64,000 nucleotides of DNA. Source: an uncultured Methanobrevibacter sp. GTDB taxonomy: Archaea > Methanobacteriota > Methanobacteria > Methanobacteriales > Methanobacteriaceae. A program made the position numbers and the translations under genes. The stretch is from the NCBI RefSeq assembly GCF_902769175.1, contig NZ_CACXNW010000008.1, positions 56,841 to 120,840 of the forward strand, written 5' to 3'. Below are positions 30,699 through 41,377 of the stretch, piece after piece. Under the pieces are notes generated by a model, which was not told the origin of the DNA, made no database searches, and saw only the letters and a list, made by a program, of their open reading frames with translations. Each line of letters opens with the position of its first letter. Position 1 is the first letter of the stretch.

Positions 30699-31616
30699 TT
30701 ATAAATTAAGCTCTTCTTTAAGGGAGCCTAAAGTAGAAACTTTTTCTGCATAAGCATTGTGTCTGTGAATACTTTCATGGTTTTCTTGTCTTGTAGTGAT
30801 TAATGTGTCGTCAGGCAAGTATGAAAATTCTTTAACAATCTTTTCATTCATTGTTCTGACACAGTCTTCTACAAATACAGGATTCTTATGAGCAGTCATA
30901 ACAACTGCATTTTCATCAGGACGTTTTAAAAGTTCTGAAATAGGTGAACTCATTGAGGATTCAATGATTTCAATCAATTTTTCACCATCGATGTATTCCT
31001 TTTCAGGAACTTCTATTAATATGGTTCCCACTCCTCTTTGGTTGTGAGAAGCGAAAGTTACAGTGTCCAATACTTTTTGACAGGTTTCTTCATCTAAGAA
31101 TTTTAGTAAGTTGCTTTTATCAACTTCCCTTACGGATTCTTGTGCACATGGGCAGACAGTCATTCCGGTAACTTCAGCACCAATAGCCTTTCTAATTGAA
31201 ACGGATCCGTCATCATTTCTTATACCAACAGCATGAGCGATTAATTTAGCCATTTCTTGAGATTTATTGTCGGTTACTGGAGAGTCTTTCATAAACATGT
31301 AGTCACTTACCATGTTCACTTCAACACGTTTAGCGTATTCATGTTTATCAAGCATCTTTGTTACGATATCTGCACAAAGTGATTCAACACCGTCAGAGTC
31401 GCCTTTAGCAACTTCATCAACAACTTCACTGATAGCTTCAGGAGTTCTAGACATATGTGTACCTTTTTGAGTGCTTGGCAAATCTACAAAAGCATCAAAA
31501 GTAGGTAATAATATGATTGGTCTTTTTTCTTTTCTTTTAAGAGTGACACCTACTCTGCTTAAGTGAATAGGTATATGTGGCTCATCATCTTGTGTGTCTG
31601 GGAGACAAACTACCAT
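30699..31616 (-). CDS. mptA: GTP cyclohydrolase MptA
   Basis: 305 residues of the GTP cyclohydrolase IB (COG1469) family in its archaeal form. MptA converts GTP to 7,8-dihydroneopterin 2',3'-cyclic phosphate using Fe(II), the first step toward methanopterin. Visible motifs include the N-terminal DEPHIPIHLSRVGVTLK, VDLPSTQKGTHMSR, MTVCPCAQE with the metal-binding cysteine, and SHNQRGVG. Full length. Confidence 0.94.
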   Translation of the reverse strand: MVVCLPDTQDDEPHIPIHLSRVGVTLKRKEKRPIILLPTFDAFVDLPSTQKGTHMSRTPEAISEVVDEVAKGDSDGVESLCADIVTKMLDKHEYAKRVEVNMVSDYMFMKDSPVTDNKSQEMAKLIAHAVGIRNDDGSVSIRKAIGAEVTGMTVCPCAQESVREVDKSNLLKFLDEETCQKVLDTVTFASHNQRGVGTILIEVPEKEYIDGEKLIEIIESSMSSPISELLKRPDENAVVMTAHKNPVFVEDCVRTMNEKIVKEFSYLPDDTLITTRQENHESIHRHNAYAEKVSTLGSLKEELNL

Positions 31617-32119
31617 TTTTGTTTACCTTCTTATAATTTATTAATATAAATATAATTTTTTGCTTTGTTTAATGTTAATATTTATACATTTATATATCTT
31701 TTATTATATGTTTTATATAATTTTCTATGAAAAATAGTGATTTTGAGATTTTTTTTAATATTGTTTAGTTAAATTATTGAAATTTTTGAAATTTTTGCTA
31801 TTGAAAAATTAGTATAATTTTTTTGTTTTAAAAATGATTTCCTGATTTTAAAAAATTTATGAACTTAGAATAGTATAAAAATATGTTTTTTTTTGATGTT
31901 ATGGAGTTTAATATAAGAAAATAGTTTTTTTAAAATTTGTAAAAAAATAAAAAATAGTAATAAAGAATAATAATTAAATAAAATTTGCAAACAAAAAATA
32001 AAAAAATAGTAATAAAAAAATAATAATTAAAATATTTTATAATTAAAAAGAAATAAGGGGGTATTAATTATAAAAACATTTAATTACTATTCTTAAAAAA
32101 TTTAATTGACTTTAAAGAA
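31617..32119. other. Non-coding AT-rich gap upstream of mptA
   Basis: Five hundred bases with no gene. An A-rich block with atagtaataaa and aataataatta occurs twice, at about 31945 and 31998. The mptA promoter should be near 31640-31700. Confidence 0.6.
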
Positions 32120-32599
32120 TTAAAGGATATTTGCAGATCCAATATCTTCTTTAACGATATTAAGTACAGTTTGTGTAATTGTTCTTTCAATACAACCAGA
32201 TTTGAGTAAATCTTTAAGGAACACGTCTAATTCATCGGTATCTTTAAATTTTGCAATGACAATTGCATCATATTGACCAGTAACATCATAAAGACCTACA
32301 ACATTTTTGTTGTTGGAGATTTCTTGTTCCCAAGCTTCTAACTCTTGGCCTTTGACATTAATTCCAATAATGCTTGTAAGTGCATAACCTAATTTTTTAT
32401 GGTTTAGCACTGGTGCAAATTTTTCAATAACACCAGATTTAAGCATTTTGTCAATACGATTGTGTACAGTTCCTACGGAAATTCCTAAATCACGGGATAT
32501 TTGTCTGTATGAAATTCTAACATCATCATTGATGATCTTTAGAATCTTAATATCAGTTTCGTCTAGTTTAATTATATCTTCGTTCTTTTTTGCACACAT
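32120..32599 (-). CDS. Lrp/AsnC family transcription regulator
   Basis: 159 residues from ATG 32599 (a gtga site precedes it; an upstream in-frame TTG at 32614 is less likely). N-terminal helix-turn-helix (LDETDIKILKIINDD, then RQISRDLGISVGTVHNRIDKM) and a C-terminal RAM ligand-binding domain (GLYDVTGQYDAIVIAKF). Lrp-type proteins bind palindromic promoter sites, often in response to amino acids. Its targets are unknown; whether it recognises the palindromes at 3711 and 27764 cannot be told from sequence. Confidence 0.92.
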   Translation of the reverse strand: MCAKKNEDIIKLDETDIKILKIINDDVRISYRQISRDLGISVGTVHNRIDKMLKSGVIEKFAPVLNHKKLGYALTSIIGINVKGQELEAWEQEISNNKNVVGLYDVTGQYDAIVIAKFKDTDELDVFLKDLLKSGCIERTITQTVLNIVKEDIGSANIL

Positions 32600-33250
32600 A
32601 ATTTCACTTTTCAATTTTGGTTATTAATTATTGTAGAAAAAATATATAATTTTCAAGAAAATTAAAATATTTTTTATCTAAATAATTATTAACGTGTTTT
32701 TTCTTTAACAATGTTAATTTTGTTAATTTTTATATATAAATTTTTAGATTTATTTTGCTTATTATTCCTTATTTTTTTCTATATTTTGATAAATTTTATT
32801 GATTTTTAAAAATTTAATTATATAATAAATATTTTTTTATTTAAATTTTATATCATTTTTTTAATTGACAACTAATAATTTTACATAGTTAATTCTTTAT
32901 TTATACAATTATAATTTGATAAATTCGATTATATATGATTAGATTTGATTTTACTCGCATATTTTTATTTAATTTGTCTAAATTTCGATGCATATTCTTT
33001 TATTTCTTTATTGAGTTAAGTATAATCCATTTTAATTTTATTTTTATCTAAAATTTTTCATACTTATTGTTAAGTTTCGTATTTAATTTAAATTTTTTTG
33101 GAAATTTTTCAAAAAAATGTCGATTGTATGCACTTATAGAAACTATTTTTTGGATTTTTTCAGGGGTGGGGGTGATGTTTGCTTATGTGTACTGTTTTTT
33201 TGGTTTTTTTTTAGTGGTGTGTGATGTTTAATGGTTTTTTTATAAATGAA
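32600..33250. other. Long non-coding gap
   Basis: AT-rich DNA without a credible gene. A G-rich patch (ggggtgggggtgatgttt, near 33162-33180), partly echoed by gtggtgtgtgatgttt near 33214, stands out from the surroundings. Its role is unclear. Confidence 0.55.
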
Positions 33251-33274
33251 CTTGCTGATTTACTCATCAACAAG
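33251..33274 (-). terminator. Hairpin enclosing the trm1 stop codon
   Basis: cttgctgat and atcaacaag form a 9-bp stem (one G-U pair) with a 6-base loop; the trm1 stop codon lies at its edge (33260-33262). Confidence 0.5.
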
Positions 33275-34471
33275 CTCTTTTAAAATTTCCATCAATTCCT
33301 TATTTGTTGCATCGGTTTTGATTCCAAGTGGGCTGTAATGTGTTTTGACAGCAACAAATCCCTTTTCTTCAAGCTTGTCAAATACCTTATCAAACTTAGG
33401 TGCGCTAATTTTCAACACTCTGCATACCTTATGGATATCATAAAATGTGCTTGGTGTATTGGCTTCTATTTTACATGCATTCAATAATTTCAAAACCTTA
33501 TCCTTTTGATTAAGCTCCTTTTCTTCAGCTATTTCTATCATTGAATCGATGAATTCCTCGTTTTGCACAGGTCCAAGCCACATTGGCCCTACAACTATCA
33601 ATTTTTCACCACATTCTGGACATATGTCTGGCACACTTGTTGCAAGCCCCTTACGCTCCTCTCTGTGAAGGCAATGTTTGCAATGTGCAATGTATCCAAT
33701 ATTCTTCAATGACTTGTCTGTAGCTTTAGATCCTTTTCTTACCTTAAGATAGGTTCTCATATAATGTTCACTGCTATGGGACATTTTCACTTCAATATAC
33801 TTTTGATACTTTGCAAGGGTCAATGCTGCAAAGCCTATGAGAATTCTAACACCATTTTCATGGCAGTATTCGCTTTTGTATGATTTTGAATTATATTTTC
33901 TAATGCAAGGCTCTACATATGTTCCACAAAGGCAGGATGTGTCTGTTGCAGTTAAGCAAAGCAATGAATCCCTTTTTAAATTGTATCCTGCTGAGTCTAC
34001 AAATGGGGATGGAGTTCCAAATGGATCAATGTCAATAACATCAAATCTTCCCATATTTGTTCTTAATTCATTGTTTGCCTCTTTTTGGTCTATTTCAACT
34101 TCAACTTCATTCAATTCAGCATTGATTCTTGTAAACTCATTGGCAAGAGGGCTGATGTCATTTACGGCAACATCTGCCACACCATCAATTTCCTTTTTAT
34201 ATCGTATCCCTCTTATTCCGCTTCCTCCAAAGAGGTCACATATATTGATTTGTCTATCAACTTCCTTTTGATATGCTTGCAGGGCTAAAATTGAGGTGTC
34301 TCTATTGAATTCCATTCTTGGATTGTAAAAAACAGGAGCATCAGATGAAACCTTTTCAAAGTCTGGGAACTTTATTTTTACTTTTCCTTCTTCAATGATT
34401 GTCAATTCATCTTCACTATACTCTTTAATTTCAGTATCGTAATTATTTTGATAATTGTGATTGGTTTCCAT
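33260..34471 (-). CDS. trm1: tRNA (guanine-26,N2) dimethyltransferase Trm1
   Basis: 403 residues. N-terminal EGKVKIKFP and VFYNPRMEFNRD, SAM-binding CDLFGGSGIRGIR, and the active-site DVIDIDPFGTPSPF define Trm1. Two cysteine pairs (HCKHC and CPEC) form a zinc ribbon, and the C-terminal part is winged-helix-like. It dimethylates G26 of tRNA with SAM. Length is normal for archaea. Confidence 0.95.
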   Translation of the reverse strand: METNHNYQNNYDTEIKEYSEDELTIIEEGKVKIKFPDFEKVSSDAPVFYNPRMEFNRDTSILALQAYQKEVDRQINICDLFGGSGIRGIRYKKEIDGVADVAVNDISPLANEFTRINAELNEVEVEIDQKEANNELRTNMGRFDVIDIDPFGTPSPFVDSAGYNLKRDSLLCLTATDTSCLCGTYVEPCIRKYNSKSYKSEYCHENGVRILIGFAALTLAKYQKYIEVKMSHSSEHYMRTYLKVRKGSKATDKSLKNIGYIAHCKHCLHREERKGLATSVPDICPECGEKLIVVGPMWLGPVQNEEFIDSMIEIAEEKELNQKDKVLKLLNACKIEANTPSTFYDIHKVCRVLKISAPKFDKVFDKLEEKGFVAVKTHYSPLGIKTDATNKELMEILKELVDE

Positions 34472-34779
34472 GTTTTTCCCTTTAATGTTTTATGATAATG
34501 GATTTATGATTTTTTTCTATTTTTAATGTTCTTATTGAATATTTATTTTTCATTTTATTTAAATAAATTAATGAATTTTAGATATTTTTAGTTTATTTTT
34601 TGTTTTTTATAGGTATTTCCTATTATTTTTCAAGAATATAAAGTAAAACTAATATAATATTAAAAATAAATAATCATTATAAACTATTTAACTACAAAAA
34701 AATTTTTAAATTAAATTATTTGAATTTTAATAAATCCCATGATTTTAATTGATTATTTTATTCATTATAGGTGAAAAGT
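34472..34779. other. Divergent intergenic region trm1 / aminotransferase
   Basis: About 300 bp, AT-rich, carrying promoters for both divergent genes. A TATA-like aatataatatt is seen near 34651. No gene or repeat of note. Confidence 0.5.
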
Positions 34780-35874
34780 ATGGCAGACATTAAAGTTTCA
34801 ATAGCTAGCCCTGTTATTGAAGAGGAAGAAATAAATGCAGTCATTGATGTAATGAAATCTGGTATGATTGCACAAGGACCAAAAGTAATTGAATTTGAAG
34901 AAGAATTTGCAAAATATGTTGGAGCAAAATATGGTATTGCCACCAATTCCGGAACTTCTGCATTGCATGTAGCTCTTTTAGCAGCTGGAATTGGCTTAGG
35001 TGATGAAGTGATAACCACTCCATTCACATTTGCAGCTACTGGAAATTCCATTTTATACCCCGGTGCAAAGCCAGTATTTGTAGACATAGACCCTGAAACC
35101 TTTACCATTGATCCATCTCAAATTGAAGATGCAATTATTGAAAAGACCAAAGCAATTATGCCTGTTCAATTATACGGTCAATCTGCAGATATGGATGCTA
35201 TAATGAAAATCGCTAAAGACCATGATTTGATTGTTATAGAAGATGCTGCACAGGCACATGGTGCTGAATACAATGGTGCAAAGGTTGGTCAACTTGGGGA
35301 TATGGCTTGCTTCAGCTTTTATCCTACAAAAAACATGACCACAAGCGAAGGCGGTATGATTACCACCAATAATGAAAAATTTGCAGAAAATGCAAAAATC
35401 TATAGGGCTCATGGGTCTGCAACTAAATATCATCATGATGTATTGGGATACAACTTCAGAATGACTGATATTGCAGCAGCTATCGGTTTGGAACAGCTTA
35501 AGAAAATAGATGGCTTTAATGACAAAAGAATAGCAAATGCCAAATGCCTTGATGAAGGATTGAAGGATATCGATGCAATTGAAACTCCAATTGTAAAGGA
35601 TGGCTGCAAGCATGTATACCACCAATACACAATTAAGATTAAGGATGGAAAAAGAGATGAATTCTCTGATTATCTAATTGAAAATGGCATTGGAAATGGT
35701 ATTTATTATCCGATTCCACTTTACAATCAAGTCCTTTATAAGGAAATGGGCTATGACCAAGCTCTTCCTGTAACTGATGAAATTGTTGAAGAGGTATTGT
35801 CCCTTCCAATTCATGCAAAGCTTAGTCAAGAAGACTTGGATTATATGATTAAAGTAATTAAAGAATTTTTTTAA
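34780..35874 (+). CDS. DegT/DnrJ/EryC1/StrS family aminotransferase
   Basis: 364 residues from ATG 34780 after an aggtga site. PLP-dependent sugar aminotransferase fold: [36 protein letters not shown] and the PLP-lysine segment [13 protein letters not shown]. The family transaminates nucleotide-linked keto-sugars for surface polysaccharides or glycoprotein glycans. No sugar-biosynthesis partners are adjacent, so the substrate is unknown. Confidence 0.92.
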   Translation: MADIKVSIASPVIEEEEINAVIDVMKSGMIAQGPKVIEFEEEFAKYVGAKYGIATNSGTSALHVALLAAGIGLGDEVITTPFTFAATGNSILYPGAKPVFVDIDPETFTIDPSQIEDAIIEKTKAIMPVQLYGQSADMDAIMKIAKDHDLIVIEDAAQAHGAEYNGAKVGQLGDMACFSFYPTKNMTTSEGGMITTNNEKFAENAKIYRAHGSATKYHHDVLGYNFRMTDIAAAIGLEQLKKIDGFNDKRIANAKCLDEGLKDIDAIETPIVKDGCKHVYHQYTIKIKDGKRDEFSDYLIENGIGNGIYYPIPLYNQVLYKEMGYDQALPVTDEIVEEVLSLPIHAKLSQEDLDYMIKVIKEFF

Positions 35875-35988
35875 TTAAATTTCTTTAATTAATATTATTT
35901 TTTTTTAAGATTATTGTTTTTTTTTTTAAGAAATATCATTTTTTATAGGTTTGCTAACCTAATTTTTTTAACTTTTCTGAGGCATATT

Positions 35989-37327
35989 ATGTTAAAAGAA
36001 TTCTTTAAACTGGAAGAAAATAACACTACCATTAGTAGGGAATTTATTGCTGGGGTCATGTCTTTCCTTTCTGCAGCATATATTTTAGGTGTTAATGGTT
36101 CTATGTTTTCTAAAGGGGGAATGGACCCTTCAGCGGTTATTTTTGCTACAGCTATTGCCTCATGTATTGCATGTATTCTTATTGGTCTTATTTCCAATTT
36201 CCCAGCTGTTTTAATTCCAGGTATGGGATTAAATGCAATGTTTAATTATACGATTATTTTATCAATGGGCAATAGTTGGGAAACTGCAGTTGCAGCAGTA
36301 TTCGTTTCTAGTGCACTGTTTTTGCTAATCACTGTTTCCGGTTTAACAGATACTATAATAAACATCATTCCTCCAGACTTAAAGATAGGGATTGGCTCGG
36401 GTATTGGGCTGTTTTTAATATTCGTAGGGCTTCAGAGTTCAAGATTGATTGTTTCTGACCCATTCACATTGGTTTCAATAGGCAATTTACTTACTGTTCC
36501 ATCATTGGTGGTTTTACTGGGAATTGTAATTAATATGATTTTCTATTTGCAAAAGGTCCCTAGCTCTATATTCCTAGGTTTGATGATTACATTGGCTTTT
36601 GGTCTATTATGCACATTTTTAGGTTTAGGAGACGGCCATTATTTTATGCCTTCTATCCCTTCTCAAGTAATCTCTGCCAATTTGGATTGGTCCATTTTTG
36701 GAGGACTCTTACGTGGATTCGGTCAGCTGTTTTCAAATATTCCAAATTTGATAGTGATGCTATTTTCTCTTTTGTTTGTCACATTATTTGACACCATTGG
36801 GGCTGTATTTTCCTTATCACGAGAAGCAGATTTTGATTGATGAGGAAGGAAAACCTAACAATGCTAAAAGAATATTTGCAGGTGAAGCATTAGGAGGAAT
36901 TATAGGATCCATTTTTGGAACAAGCACTATGGTTGTAAGTGTGGAAAGTGCTGCAGGAATTGGAATAGGTGGCAGAACTGGCTTAACTTCCCTCTTTGCA
37001 GGAATATTCTTCCTTATTTCCATATTCTTCACTCCATTGATTTTAAGTTTATTCACTCAAGTAATCACTTCTCCTATACTTATTGTAGTAGGATTTATGA
37101 TACTGTCACAACTAAAGGATATAGACTGGCATGATAACGTAACAATCATATCCGCATTGACAACAATTTTCATGATGAGCTTTACTTCTTCCATTGCTTT
37201 AGGAATTGCTTTAGGATTTGTAACTTATTCTGCAGCAACAATAGCTATGGGAAGGTATGGGGAATTGAACTTAGGTATGAAATTGCTTTCCATATTGTTC
37301 CTAATCTTCCTGTTCTTTGGATTATGA
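35989..37327 (+). pseudogene. NCS2-family nucleobase permease, frameshifted
   Basis: About 445 residues in two frames. The start at 35989 has a gagg site and gives MLKEFFKLEEN; AzgA-type motifs follow (REFIAGVMSFLSAAYI, GMGLNAMFNY, GSGIGLFLIFVGLQ). At 36831-36840 the frame hits TGA; removing one T from the T-run gives EADLIDEEGKPNN and the protein continues to 37327 with AGEALGGIIGSIFGTST and ESAAGIGIGGRTG. About a dozen membrane segments. AzgA-like members import adenine, guanine or hypoxanthine. The 3' end is duplicated downstream. Confidence 0.88.
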
Positions 37328-37490
37328 TTGAAAATCAAGAGTATAATATGAATTCATAGTTTCTACTCTTCCTGTTCTTTGGATTATGATTTAAAATCAA
37401 GAATATAATATGAATTCATAGTTATTGTTTTATACTTGTTGGAATATAATATGAATTCATAGTTATTGTTTTATACTTGTTGGAATATAA
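37306..37490. repeat. Tandem duplication of the permease 3' end plus 41-bp repeat
   Basis: A block with cttcctgttctttggattat (37306) recurs at 37368, period 62, copying the last codons and stop. Overlapping this, a 41-bp unit beginning gaatataatatgaattcat is repeated at 37401 and 37442. Confidence 0.85.
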
Positions 37491-37559
37491 GAAGTATTAA
37501 TGACTTTTATTTTTTATTTAGTTTAAAAAACTATTTTTTTTTAATTTTCAAGTGATAAT

Positions 37560-38420
37560 ATGAGTGTAAATAAAGAGGAATTTAATCATAGGATATTCTC
37601 AAGGATTGATGATTTGATAAATGATTATCAATTGATTAAGAAGAATGAAAAGATAGCTATTACATTATCTGGAGGTAAGGATAGTGTATTGACTCTTCAT
37701 GCACTTAAAAATTATCAGCTTAATTGTAGCTTTGATTTTGAACTGCTTGCAATCTCTGTTGATGAGGGAATTGAAGGATATCGTCAACATGGAATTGATG
37801 CAGCAGTAAATAATGCAAAGCTTTTAGACATTCCCCTTATCCAAAAGTCCTTTAAGGAAGAGGAAGGGTTTGCATTGGATGATATTTATTCTTATTTTAA
37901 AAGCGCTTGCATTCCTTGTGGTGTATTCAGGCGTAATATTTTAAATAAGACCGCTTATGAAATCGGTGCAGATAAGATTGCAACTGGACATAATCTTGAT
38001 GATGAGATCCAATCATTTTTGATGAGCTTTTCAAGAGGAGATACTGTAAAATTCTCTAAGTTTGGACCAGAGTTGGATCAGATTCATGAAAAGCTGGTTC
38101 CAAGAATCAAGCCTTTATGGAACACACCTGAAAAAGAGGTGGGAATGTGGGCAATCTTAAATGGAATTGAGATTCATTTGGATGAGTGTCCTTATTCCAA
38201 TCTATCATTAAGGGCAAAGATAAAAGAGTTTTTAAACAATACTGAATCAAAGCATCCTGGAACTAAAGAGAATGTATTGAATTCTTTCATTAAGACACTT
38301 GATGTTGAAAATGTGAGAACCGTGTTGAATGAATGTGAAAGATGTGGTGAGCCAACATCAGGTAAGATATGTAAAGCTTGTGAGATTAAGGATATTGTTG
38401 AAGAAAATATTAGTAAATAA
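37560..38420 (+). CDS. tRNA 2-thiolation protein (NcsA/TtuA family)
   Basis: 286 residues. PP-loop ATPase motif LSGGKDSVLTLH, the catalytic cysteine pair region ACIPCGVFRRN, ATGHNLDDE, and a C-terminal zinc pair CERCGEP / CKACE. The family activates tRNA uridine with ATP and transfers sulfur to C2 at position 34 or 54. The usual N-terminal zinc finger is absent: the frame starts with MSVNKEEFNHRIF right after a gtgat site. Which uridine it modifies is uncertain. Confidence 0.88.
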   Translation: MSVNKEEFNHRIFSRIDDLINDYQLIKKNEKIAITLSGGKDSVLTLHALKNYQLNCSFDFELLAISVDEGIEGYRQHGIDAAVNNAKLLDIPLIQKSFKEEEGFALDDIYSYFKSACIPCGVFRRNILNKTAYEIGADKIATGHNLDDEIQSFLMSFSRGDTVKFSKFGPELDQIHEKLVPRIKPLWNTPEKEVGMWAILNGIEIHLDECPYSNLSLRAKIKEFLNNTESKHPGTKENVLNSFIKTLDVENVRTVLNECERCGEPTSGKICKACEIKDIVEENISK

Positions 38421-38558
38421 AAATAGGCATATTGATGTTTTTTAATGTGCTAAAAAATATAATATAAGCTTGTTTTGTCTGTTTTTTCATAAAAAAATAG
38501 ATTTTTAACTATTTTTTAATAAAAAAGAAAAAAGATATTTTAAAATTGATTCTATTTT

Positions 38559-38690
38559 TATTATAAACTAACAAATAAAATTTGGAATTTATTAAGTTAA
38601 TTTCTAATTTTCATTATAAACTAACAAATAAAATTTAGAATTTATTTGGTTAATTTCTAATGTTTCATTATAAACGAACAAAGTAAATTT
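38559..38690. repeat. 54-bp tandem repeat between convergent genes
   Basis: Units beginning attataaacta(or g)acaaa start at 38559, 38613 and 38667 between the convergent thiolase and antiporter genes. The rest of the 294-bp gap is AT-rich. Confidence 0.85.
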
Positions 38691-38714
38691 TGTCAAAAAA
38701 AAGAAAATTAAATA

Positions 38715-39656
38715 TTAATTTCTTAAAATGACAAATGTCATATAAAGTACAAATAATGCAACCAATACTGCTCCTTCTTTTTTATCAACTTCATTTTGAC
38801 TGTAAGCAAATGCTGCACCTATAATTGTAATGATTGTCATTATAAATATGTCTGTTACCATTCTAGGAGCGATTGGCAAAGGCATGATTGCACTGCTTAT
38901 ACCTAAAATGAATAGGATATTGAATATGTTTGATCCAAGTACATTACCAATTACAATTCCATTATCTCCTTTTTTAAGGGCAGTGATTGAGGTAACAAGT
39001 TCAGGTAAGGATGTTCCTATAGCAACAATGGTAAGACCGATAAGGACATCACTTAATCCAAATGCACTTGCAATAAAACTTGCACCATCTACAACCAAAT
39101 CAGAACCGATTATGATTCCAACAATACCGATTATTATGTAGACAATTGCTTTAGGTATTGAAAGCTTAACTTCAATCTCTTCAGACATAGCTTCCTTGTC
39201 CTTTTTTGCTTCTTGAACAAGACGATAAACATAAGCAATAATGACTATTAAAAAGATTATTCCGCAGAGTCTGCTTATTTCTCCAAACATTACAGCTATT
39301 ATAAGCAAACCTATTGTTGAAATGACTAAAAATGGAAAATCCCTTTTAATTAAAACCTTGTCTACAGTTAAGGTCCCTATCAATGCAGAAATACCAATAA
39401 CAGCTAATATATTGAATATGTTACTTCCTACTACGTTTCCTAAAGAAATTGCATTGGTTCCAGCAAATGCTGAAGTAATTGACACTGCAGCTTCAGGTGC
39501 ACTTGTACCAAATGCCACAATTGTCAACCCTACAATAATTGTAGGTATTTTTAAGTTATATGCAACATTACTTGCACCATCTACAAATATATCTGCACCT
39601 TTGATTAAAAGCGCAAATCCTACAATAAGTAAAACTATTTGTATTAATAATTCCAT
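38715..39656 (-). CDS. Calcium/sodium antiporter (CaCA family)
   Basis: 313 residues with about ten membrane helices and the two inverted alpha-repeats of the family: GTSAPE with GNVVGSNIFN in the first half and GTSLPE with GNVLGSNIFN in the second. YrbG-like members exchange Na+ for Ca2+ across the cytoplasmic membrane. It lies 36 bp downstream of the CBS-domain membrane protein on the same strand and is probably co-transcribed, which suggests shared ion homeostasis. Confidence 0.94.
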   Translation of the reverse strand: MELLIQIVLLIVGFALLIKGADIFVDGASNVAYNLKIPTIIVGLTIVAFGTSAPEAAVSITSAFAGTNAISLGNVVGSNIFNILAVIGISALIGTLTVDKVLIKRDFPFLVISTIGLLIIAVMFGEISRLCGIIFLIVIIAYVYRLVQEAKKDKEAMSEEIEVKLSIPKAIVYIIIGIVGIIIGSDLVVDGASFIASAFGLSDVLIGLTIVAIGTSLPELVTSITALKKGDNGIVIGNVLGSNIFNILFILGISSAIMPLPIAPRMVTDIFIMTIITIIGAAFAYSQNEVDKKEGAVLVALFVLYMTFVILRN

Positions 39657-39691
39657 TCTTCTTTCTCCGTGTCAGATAATTCTAATAATTC

Positions 39692-41038
39692 TTATTCCTC
39701 TTGGCCTTCAAGGTCTAATTTGTTTGCATCCTCTTCGTTGACTGTTACCAAGATCTTATCAATATGGTTTCCATCCATATCTACAATTTCAAAGGTGAAT
39801 TTCCCTTCATGGAATATATCTCCTGCTTCAGGTATTTTTCCTGCATGTGAAAGGATGAATCCTGCAATTGTAGTATATCCATCTTCCACTTCGTTAGGCA
39901 TTTCCTTTTCAATTTCAAATAAGTCTTTAAAGTCTTCTATAGAGAATCTGCCATCTATTAACCAAGAGTGGTCTTTTCTTTCAATTGCTTTAGGATCATC
40001 TTCCTCATCGATACCTGGAATGTCTCCTACGATTCCTTCAAGAAGGTCGTTTAGTGTAATCAATCCTACAACACTTCCGAATTCATCTACAACAAGCACC
40101 ATGTGAACATATTCCCTGTTTTCCTTAAACTCTTGAAGCAAGTCCATTGAAAGCATATTTTCAGGAACGACCAATGGGGATTTAACAGTTGCCTTAATAT
40201 CCACATCTTTACCTAAGAACATTTCACTTAAAAGGTCTTTTGCTTGAACAACACCAATGAAATCATCTAATTCTCCTTCAGCAACAGGGAAAATGGATCT
40301 TTTACTGTTTATGATTCTTTCCTTGTTTTCTTCCAAGTCATCTTCCAAATCAATCCAGATGATTTCACTTCTTGGGGTCATTATCATATCCACTTTTTGG
40401 TCATCTAGACGGAACACTCTTTTAATGATGTCTTCTTCCTCTTCAGCAATAGTTCCATCTTCAATACCTTCTTCAATGAGCAGCTTGACTTCTTCTTCTG
40501 TTACAACATCTTCTTTTGGCTTGGAGCCAACGATTCTAAGAGCAAGATTTGTTGAACCATCAAGCAATCTGACAATAGGTTTGCAGATCCATGAGCTTAT
40601 TTGCATGAATTTAGCAGTTTTCAAGGAATATCCTTCAGGGTCATTCAATGCCATTCTTTTAGGCACAATCTCACCAATAAGAATTGTGAAGTATGTAGTT
40701 ACAAGAATAATAAATATGAAGCTTAATTGGTAACTGTAAGGTATGTACGGGCTTAAAAAATTACCCATAGGTTCAGAAAAAGTAGTTCCACCAATTGCCC
40801 CTGTGATAATTGCAGTGAATGTTATACCAATTTGTACAGTGGATAAAAAGTCACTGACATTATCCATAAAGTTTAAAACAGCATTAGCTCTTCCATCCCC
40901 TTCATCTGCGATTTTTTGCATTCTAATTCTTCTACTTGATACAACCGCAATTTCTGCAAGGGAGAAAAGTCCGTTTAACACGATTAAAATTATTATTATT
41001 AAAATTTCAACCGCTATGATTATCGAGTCCATTTCCAT
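39692..41038 (-). CDS. Hemolysin/CNNM family protein (DUF21, CBS pair, CorC domain)
   Basis: 448 residues from ATG 41038, which follows an aagga site. Domain order: three or four membrane helices (DUF21; NGLFSLAEIAVVSSRR, IGEIVPKRMALNDPE), a CBS pair (MTPRSEIIWID; VHMVLVVDEFGSVVGLITLNDLLE) and a C-terminal CorC/HlyC domain (SWLIDGRFSIEDF, GYTTIAGFI). Related proteins transport or sense Mg2+ or other cations. First gene of a two-gene unit with the antiporter. Confidence 0.93.
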   Translation of the reverse strand: MEMDSIIIAVEILIIIILIVLNGLFSLAEIAVVSSRRIRMQKIADEGDGRANAVLNFMDNVSDFLSTVQIGITFTAIITGAIGGTTFSEPMGNFLSPYIPYSYQLSFIFIILVTTYFTILIGEIVPKRMALNDPEGYSLKTAKFMQISSWICKPIVRLLDGSTNLALRIVGSKPKEDVVTEEEVKLLIEEGIEDGTIAEEEEDIIKRVFRLDDQKVDMIMTPRSEIIWIDLEDDLEENKERIINSKRSIFPVAEGELDDFIGVVQAKDLLSEMFLGKDVDIKATVKSPLVVPENMLSMDLLQEFKENREYVHMVLVVDEFGSVVGLITLNDLLEGIVGDIPGIDEEDDPKAIERKDHSWLIDGRFSIEDFKDLFEIEKEMPNEVEDGYTTIAGFILSHAGKIPEAGDIFHEGKFTFEIVDMDGNHIDKILVTVNEEDANKLDLEGQEE

Positions 41039-41377
41039 TAAGTCCTTAAACAATTTTTATTTTAAAATTTTTTAAAAATTAATAGTTTTTTAAATAATAT
41101 TTAATATTAAAAAAGTGAATTTTTTTAATAACATATAATTATTTATTAATTATATTTATAAATTTAATGTTTTTATTCTAATTGATTTATATTATTTTTA
41201 TAATATTGTAATAATTTTGATATATTTTTCATGAATTTGATAATATTCTATTTGATTAATATAAATCAATTTTTTGATTTATTTGCAGATTTTTTTTATT
41301 GGTTTAATTAAAGTCAATATTTTGTTTAATCTGCAGATTTATTTTTAGCTATTTTTCAGTTCAAATTATTTGTGCAA
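41039..41377. other. Non-coding gap
   Basis: About 340 bp of AT-rich DNA. ctgcagattta(or tttt) recurs near 41284 and 41331. No gene seen. Confidence 0.5.
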
